Source: Oreohelix idahoensis
Taxonomy: Eukaryota; Mollusca; Gastropoda; Stylommatophora; Oreohelicidae
NCBI GenBank assembly: GCA_024509875.1
Contig: JAMPIV010014844.1
Location: forward strand, 705,001 to 769,000
DNA: 64,000 nt
Reading direction: 5' to 3'
Shown here: in pieces, positions 58,512 through 64,000 of the stretch
How the letters are laid out: every line of letters begins with the position of its first letter
Position numbering within the stretch: the stretch's first letter is position 1
Made by a program: the position numbers and the translations under genes
Notes under the pieces: generated by a model
What the model saw: the letters and a program-made list of their open reading frames with translations, nothing else
Database searches by the model: none
What the model was told of the DNA's origin: nothing

Positions 58512-58724
58512 TAGTAGACTGTCTGACAAACTAAGTTCTGTTGTAGAGATAGGCTGAAGGAGAGAAGTTTCTCGATTTCAGGGACAGACTCTAACTAGTT
58601 TCCACCATCTCACTCGTGAAAATCTATTTTTCTTTACATTATCTCTCACTGAGCTATTACCTGTTCTAATCTATTCAGAAGGGACTAATCTATGTCTTAA
58701 TTCCCCTATCAAAAATCTACGACA
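58344..58724 (+). repeat. LTR (copy D) with internal (TA)n expansion, abutting a LINE
   Basis: 381 bp from TGTGTTGGTCAG to TACGACA. It matches copy A in order (GTTTTTCAC, GTCAC, GATAGGCTG, CAGGGACAGA, GTGAAAATCTATTT). A 64-bp TA run at 58446-58509 occupies the place of the GT-rich run of copy A. The LINE fragment begins at the next base, 58725. Confidence 0.82.
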
Positions 58725-58740
58725 ACTTTCAATAGAACCC

Positions 58741-59290
58741 GTGTTAGAGAAAATTAGACAAGACACAAATATGAAGGTAGTTTTCATTCCGGGACAAGGT
58801 CAAAGAAAATTAGCAGCCTACGCTGACGACACAGTACTTTTCCCAACCAAAATGTCATCAATTCAAAATATTGTAAACACCTTTAATGAGTTTGGACAGG
58901 CCAGCGAAGCAAAATTAAACATTCAGAAATCAAAGTTAATGGGAATAGGTAAATGGAGAAACAGATCAGACTTTCCTTTTCAGTTGCTCCAAGTTAATAA
59001 AATAAAAATTTCCGGTATTACATACACTTGCCACACCAACATAAAGAAACACAGAGGTATGGAAGAATTTGTTTGATACAATAAAAAACAGATTAGAAAG
59101 ATATAAATACAAAACTACTAAAATGTTTGGAAGATCGGTTTTAATTAACACTTTTATTTTAGCTAAATTGATTTACATAGCAAATGTCCAAATCATTCAT
59201 CAAGAAATTATTACGCAAATAAGAAAACTCACAAAAACATTCTTATTTCGCAACACTTTACGTTGTATAAAACACAAAATTTTAATATAA
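58741..59290 (+). pseudogene. LINE RT catalytic region and post-RT segment
   Basis: Two overlapping frames (58741-59076 and 59069-59290) with one frameshift at about 59072. The YADD box is intact and the motif A Asp lies outside the fragment. Downstream sequence to about 59830 has more stops. No activity is possible. Confidence 0.85.
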
Positions 59291-59893
59291 CCCAAAGACA
59301 GAGGTGGAGTTTCTCTACAGGATATAGCAAGAAAAATCAAAGCTTTAAGAATCTAGTACATTGGAGAAATCGTTAAAAATCCAGAACAAAACCCCCTGGC
59401 TCATTATTATATTGGTTTAAGATTACCTAACTTGTGTCGTTACAACAATAATCAACCTCATCATTTTGGCACTTTACCGCGGTTCTACAAACAATAAATT
59501 CAAAGCATACAAGAAAACACACCTTTATTATAACAAAAAACACGTTCAATATACAGAAGTCTCATTAGTTTACAAGAACCATCATTAGTGACATGGATAA
59601 AACATTGTACAATTATTCCATTACTGATGATCAACCTATTTTTAAGAGCCTACACGAGTTACCAGTTGCTCGATCCGCAAAGGAAGTCACTTTTAGATTA
59701 CTATAAAGCATGACACCCATTAGGTAAAAACTTGTTGCACAATGGAAAAACATCCCAAAATGCAAATTATGTAACACCAATACACAGGAGACAGAAGATC
59801 ATTTTTTTTTTTTTTTTTTTGGTTTTTACTGTAGTACAATTACTTCTACAATAGAAATTTTGAAAAAGGAATTAGTATTTTACGTTCCACGCA

Positions 59894-60202
59894 CTATTGA
59901 CATGTATAAAGCTATCATGCTGAATTCCCTACCTAAGTGTACAAAACATGTAGAACTGAAACTATTGACATGTATAGAGCTATCATGCTAAATAACCTTC
60001 TAAGTGTACAAAACATGTAGAACTGAAACTATTGACATGTAGAGAGCTATCATGCTGAATTCCCTACCTAAGTGTACAAAACATGTAGAACTGAAACTAC
60101 TGACATGTATAGAGCTATCATGCTGAATTCCCTACCTAATTGTACAAAACAGGTAGAACTGAAACTATTGACATGTATAGAGCTATCATGCTAAATTCCC
60201 TT
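59894..60202. repeat. 68-bp tandem repeat, four units plus a partial
   Basis: Units start at 59894, 59962, 60029, 60097 and 60165 (periods 68, 67, 68, 68), each with CTATTGACATGTATAGAGCT, ATCATGCT and GTACAAAACATGTAGAACTG. The unit is the C-terminal coding and 3' part of the LINE: the copy at 29.0 kb has one diverged unit. Confidence 0.95.
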
Positions 60203-60215
60203 ATTTGCCAATTAT

Positions 60216-60929
60216 CGGCAATTCGTAGAATCATTTATCTCGGAAGCCAAGCTCGTTGATTTTCCCTTGTCGTGAAACGAAGTGTAACCCACTACTTTGT
60301 TAATCACTATGTCGAGATACAGATTTGCTTCAACCAATCAACGATCAACGTTCACCAGTCTCTGAGACAGAATAAATTAACGGCCATCTTGTTCACGCAA
60401 GATGGCCGATGAAAACTGAATAAAATTAGGCTGTATGAGACCAGGTACAAAACCGGAGGAAACCAATCAACTTGCTCCGCCAGGAACCAACCGAAAGCTT
60501 TCCTCAAGTAGTTACTTGACTATATAATCGGGCGGATTTTATGCTAACCACGCAACCCCGAACTTGACGCCAGAGATACAGACTGAAGAGGGAGAAGCTG
60601 TCACCTTGATTTATGGTAACTTACCTGAGGGCATCGACCTGCAACCTACTTCACTAAGTCGCGTCAAAACCTGGCCAGTTTAAAATCTTAGGAGGGTAAA
60701 TATTTTTACGATAACCGTTGGTATTTGTTGTGTGTCATTTATACTACCTATCAGGTTACTGATTGTATCTTGGGGGGAATTAAGTATAATGATTGTATTT
60801 CCTATTATGATTGAATAGACGAAGACTAATAGGACTCATACTTCAACCTATTGTCTCCTATACTTCAATCTATTGTCAGTCTATAACTTCAGTCTATTGT
60901 CTCTGATAATTCCAAACTGTAAATATAAC
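60216..60929. other. No gene; possible promoter-like TATATAA at 60521
   Basis: A TATATAA at 60521-60527 is followed by GCGGATTTT and CCCCGAACTTGACGCC. The stretch 60540-60700 is GC-richer and resembles LTR leader sequence. No frame or paired LTR supports a complete element. Confidence 0.3.
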
Positions 60930-61190
60930 CAAAACAGTCCTTGTTAGGACTCAATCCATTGTCTCCTATAACCTGCAATATAACCAAAACAGTCCTTGTT
61001 AGGACTCAATCTATTGTCTCCTATAACTCAATCTATTGTCTCAGATAAGACCAACTGCAATATAACCAAAACAGTCCTTGTCAGGACTCAATCTATTGTC
61101 TTCTATAACTCAATCTATTGTCTCAGATAAGACCAACTCCAATATAACCAAAACAGTCCTTGTCAGGACTCAATCTATTGTCGCATCTAA
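60930..61190. repeat. Complex tandem repeat with recurring AGTCCT/AGGACT hairpins
   Basis: TAACCAAAACAGTCCTTGT and AGGACTCAATC with CTATTGTC recur four times. The hairpin AGTCCT-TGTY-AGGACT lies at 60936-60951, 60991-61006, 61073-61088 and 61155-61170, with spacings of 55, 82 and 82 bases. CTATTGTCTC filler repeats extend the array from about 60850 to 61215. Confidence 0.92.
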
Positions 61191-61215
61191 CTCCAATCTA
61201 TTGTCTCCTATAACT

Positions 61216-62186
61216 CCAAACTGATATATCACCAACCAGTCCTCGTCTCATATACTCCTATCATAAGAACATAACAATATTGTTAGGATATATGTTACCA
61301 GCTATTGTCAGAGAGGGCGTGATATAGTATAGGGGGAAGGACATTGTTGTATCACACCTAGGTGTACATATTATTGGATTTATTCATGTATTGATTTATA
61401 TTATGGGATGTATTCATGTATAAAATGTATTCATGTATTGAATCTATATTATTGAATGTATCCATGTATTATTTTATCAGAAAGAATGTTTTGCAAGTAG
61501 ACACCTGTCTTGTCTCGCTATTGCTAAATCATACTGAGCCATGTTGTCATTCATCCCACATGCATACATCGGAGACACGCTCATTTCACTCACACTAGAA
61601 ATAGGTGGGCTTGAGGACAGAAATTAGCCCCTATTTTTGCTTTGTTACAGGTTTAATTGTGTCCTAAAAACCTGAGGTCGTATGTTCGAGTCAATCCCGC
61701 TGCCTGGAACTCCGCAGGAGCATAGAGGTTGACCAGACTCTACATCTTTGGTCCCCCTCAGTCTTGGGTGGGCTAAAGGAACGATACTCTGCCGGTGGTG
61801 TGAACCAAACAAAGAAGAACAGACTTAAGAGAGATGAGTACACATTAGTACCATTTCTGTCGGCATTGTGAGCATAGAACTGTCAATGAAGAAAACGTGA
61901 ATTAACATAGCAAGAGACAAAATTAATAGCATAGCTGAGAAGTGTTATATCCTTAATTAACAGCACAGCTGATATAATTTTTGTTCCTATAATTGGAAAA
62001 CTTGGTGTAATATTTATTTACATATAAATATATATATATATATAACTATAAATATTTGTAAATCATATGTAAACTTACAAATTCATTACATTCCATTTTT
62101 CAACATTCACCCTTCAGCACAAGAGTAGATAGTGTATATACTAAATAAAAATAAGGAAATTGTATTTGAACGACTTGTCAATTTTA
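61216..62186. other. No recognisable gene
   Basis: AT-rich sequence with an (AT)-type run near 62024-62044. A GTTCGAGTC motif at about 61685 resembles a pol III B box but has no A box. Confidence 0.4.
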
Positions 62187-62432
62187 TCAGTGTTAAGTAA
62201 AATCTGTTTCCTTGTTTATTAATATCACAGTTAGTTACACAGCGGAGGTGGCACTTTATGTCGGTCTCCTCTCTACTATTGTTTCGAGATCAGAACATTC
62301 ACAGCCGTAACTAATTTGTGATACCAGTAGTTCTCTTCGACACTGGGACTTCACCATTTTCTGCAGAAATTCTATTTCTGTAATTGTCAGTACTATACTG
62401 ATACAAGAGCAAAATAAAACCTCTCGCCACAC

Positions 62433-62452
62433 TGGGGGCTCGTTCCTGGGAT
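62433..62452 (+). promoter_or_regulatory. Primer-binding site, tRNA-Pro-like
   Basis: TGGGGGCTCGTTCCTGGGAT is close to the tRNA-Pro site, with two extra bases and small changes after GGGGGCTCG. It lies one base after the LTR end CCACA at 62431. Confidence 0.75.
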
Positions 62453-62721
62453 ATTTCTGTATATCTTGAGCCATATTTGGTCTATTCATCTATCTACACT
62501 CTATCCTGTGCCACCCATAGATAACATAAGAAACAAAATTTTGGAAAAAATTCTATAATAGGATTTTTTTTATTGTTTTCTTAGGAGGAGTACCATTTAG
62601 TACTCAGTAAATAGTTGATGCTCACAAAGTTGCACGGAAATTATTTGTTCATTTAAATTAATTAAGTTTAATTACAATAATTGGGTTATAGTAAATTTAC
62701 ATACCCTATCTAAGTAACGCC

Positions 62722-63783
62722 ATGGCTGATCTAGTGAAGTTCAGGACTGCGATCATGCAGATGGGTAAGGAATTAAATATGACAGGTGATGCTCTCACTC
62801 AGTATGTCACAACAGAAGTGGACAAACATATGGATAGGGAAGAAAGGCGGTTGCAAGCGGAAGCTGAGAGAGAAGCCAAAAGACTGGAAGCTGAGAGAGA
62901 AGCCAAAAGACTGGAAGCTGAGAGAGAAGCCAAAAGACTGGAAGCTGAGAGAGAAGACAGAAGACTGGAAGCTCAGAGAGAAGACAAAAGACTGGAAGCT
63001 GAAAGAGAAACTAAAAGGTTAGAAGCTGAGGAAAGGAAATTACAAGCAGAGAGAGACCATCAGTTGAGATTAAAAGAGCTTGAAATTCAGGCAAATACTG
63101 GCAATAATGGTGGTAGCTCACCTCACTCTGAGAGTAGCTCCAGCCAGAGCACCTCAAGTGGGGCCATGAATTTTCATCTGGACCCATTTGTTGAGAAAGA
63201 AGACGCCATTGAGTCGTACCTGGATAGATACGAAAGACTAGCCACTACCTATGGCTTAGTGAAAGAAAAGTGGAGTCTTAAACTATCTCAGGGATTGAGA
63301 GGTGTGGCCTACGATGTGTATTTGAAGCTCTCAAGAGATGACCAGGAAGATTAAAAAGTCCTGAAGCAGGCACTGCTTGTGAGATATGAAAAGAACTCAG
63401 AATCATATAGAAAGAAATTCCGAACAGCTAAACTTCTTCCAGGAGAAAACTATCACCAATTCTCTGCTAGATTTGAAACCTATTTGGAAAAATGGAGTAG
63501 TTTAGGAAAGTGTCAGGATCTGAAAGAAATTATAATGATGGAGCAAGTGAAAGAGTCCATGCCTCAAGAAATGAGGAAGTTTATCATGGAACAAGGAGCA
63601 GAGAGATTGGAAGATATTGTAACTGTTGCTGAGAGATATCAAGCAGCTCAGGCAGAATTATTAGGAAATAAGAAGAAGCAGGGTGAAAACTTCAAATCAT
63701 CACAAAACTATCCAAATATGAACAAAAGGACCATACCACAAGGAACAAACAAAGATTTGACCAAAAGGACAAAAACCCTCTAA
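62722..63783 (+). pseudogene. gag: Gag: coiled coil, capsid N-part, SCAN-like C-part
   Basis: The start is MADLVKFRTAIMQMGKELNM. Residues about 45-115 are a charged helix built from six 27-bp repeats (EAEREAKRL type, 62860-63021). After a Ser-rich linker comes AIESYLDRYERLATTYGLVK and KWSLKLSQGLRGVAYDVYLK. A TAA at 63352-63354 interrupts the frame, which then continues in the same register to 63783: the second part has SYRKKFRTAKLLPGENYHQF, IMMEQVKESMPQEMRKFIME and ERLEDIVTVAERYQAAQ, which resemble the vertebrate SCAN domain. A 1-nt shift near 63740-63780 leads into the CCHC knuckle. Confidence 0.9.
62860..63021 (+). repeat. 27-bp tandem repeat inside gag, six units
   Basis: GAAGCTGAGAGAGAAGCCAA AAGACTG starts at 62860, 62887, 62914, 62941, 62968 and 62995. 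Each unit encodes nine residues of charged helix (EAEREAKRL). The first three are near identical, which suggests recent expansion. Confidence 0.95.
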
Positions 63784-63821
63784 GATCGGATAAGACACCT
63801 TACCGGAAGGAAGGAAAGTGG

Positions 63822-63863
63822 TGTAAAACTTGTCTAATGAGTAACCACAATACTGCGGACTGC
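63822..63863 (+). pseudogene. gag: Gag CCHC zinc knuckle
   Basis: CKTCLMSNHNTADC reads C-x2-C-x4-H-x4-C, the retroviral nucleocapsid knuckle, in frame 3 of the window (preceded by W and basic residues). It lies 39 bases past the stop at 63783 and needs a 1-nt frame change from the Gag frame. The frame stays open to the window end and enters VTVNGTQV, the usual lead-in to a retroelement protease. Confidence 0.9.
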
Positions 63864-64000
63864 AGAAGGAAGAATCCTCCTCATCATGCTGCATGTCTTA
63901 CAACAGGGAATCAGGGAAGGAAGGAAATGGCAGTAAGTCAGAAAGACTTCCATCATCCCCCTGTCTGTGAGGAAGTGACCGTGAATGGCACTCAAGTACT

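Larger units (their letters stand above)
58725..60215 (+). mobile_element. Tx1-like LINE, 5'-truncated, with amplified 3' end
   Basis: RT motif E-side and C-terminal part: VLEKIRQDTNMKVVFIPGQG, catalytic AYADDTVLF, GQASEAKLNIQKSKLMGIG, then ERYKYKTTKMFGRSVLINTF, and a Cys/His region at about 59758-59830 (CKLCNTNTQETEDHF) interrupted by a T run. Same family as 28790-31540 and in the opposite orientation. The C-terminal coding end is amplified as a 68-bp tandem array at 59894-60202. Confidence 0.85.
62187..64000 (+). mobile_element. Ty3/gypsy LTR element with SCAN-like Gag, truncated by window end
   Basis: The order is LTR end (CTCTCGCCACA at 62431), tRNA-Pro-like primer site, leader, gag with coiled coil and SCAN-like domain, CCHC knuckle, and the first residues of a protease-type segment (VTVNGTQV) as the window ends. 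The LTR's left end is uncertain and 62187 is only a guess. Confidence 0.75.

Noticed and set aside
61640..61810. Possible second SINE or tRNA-like head (GTTCGAGTC)
   Set aside because: No A box at the right distance and no flanking duplication found.

Overview
The window is animal nuclear DNA, AT-rich by eye, and almost entirely built from transposable elements and their debris. No bacterial-style operon, rRNA, convincing tRNA gene or recognisable spliced host gene was found. The mix suggests an invertebrate, and a mollusc or other lophotrochozoan is my best guess: Ty3/gypsy elements with coiled-coil Gags, several APE-type LINE families, a Tx1/L1-like LINE with a CCHC ORF1, hAT, piggyBac and Mutator-like relics, and a tRNA-headed SINE. 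That assignment is inference from element types only.

Left third (1-22 kb). Positions 1-6194 hold a minus-strand Ty3/gypsy element, nearly intact in coding content, with integrase upstream of reverse transcriptase (the Gmr1-type order). An LTR-like repeat lies at about 6280-7330. At 10878-12107 is a 1230-bp hAT element with matching TIRs and a perfect 8-bp target duplication, next to a piggyBac relic (12.5-13.2 kb) and a Mutator-like transposase relic (14.3-15.3 kb). At 18.6-20.1 kb sits an unrecognised coiled-coil gene in two overlapping frames, the best candidate for something undescribed.

Middle (22-44 kb). A 36-bp minisatellite with exactly 29 in-register units (23380-24423) is followed by LINE copies at 25.3-27.4 kb (5'-truncated), 28.8-31.5 kb (Tx1-like) and 32344-35804 (full length, 10-bp TSD). 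A 270-bp SINE (13-bp TSD) and an 863-bp truncated LINE (11-bp TSD) lie in and beside an old 289-bp tandem duplication. A LINE tail at 42803-43359 is flanked by a 205-bp direct repeat.

Right third (44-64 kb). A deleted LTR element with a tRNA-Pro-type primer-binding site (44319-46773) contains a 589-bp internally deleted LINE with its own TSD. Next come the 5' half of a Tx1-like LINE (47.2-49.9 kb), two LTR copies that each abut a Tx1-like LINE fragment at the LTR end (50524 and 58724), and a full-length LINE (52189-56894) interrupted by a 1530-bp TG...CA insertion with a 5-bp TSD. Two tandem arrays lie at 59.9-61.2 kb. A second LTR element with a SCAN-like Gag and CCHC knuckle runs off the right edge.

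The genes do not form a host pathway. Each set (Gag, protease, integrase, RT/RNase H; or LINE endonuclease and RT) serves its own element. Nearly all are broken by frameshifts or stops, so the region reads as a layered record of nested insertions.
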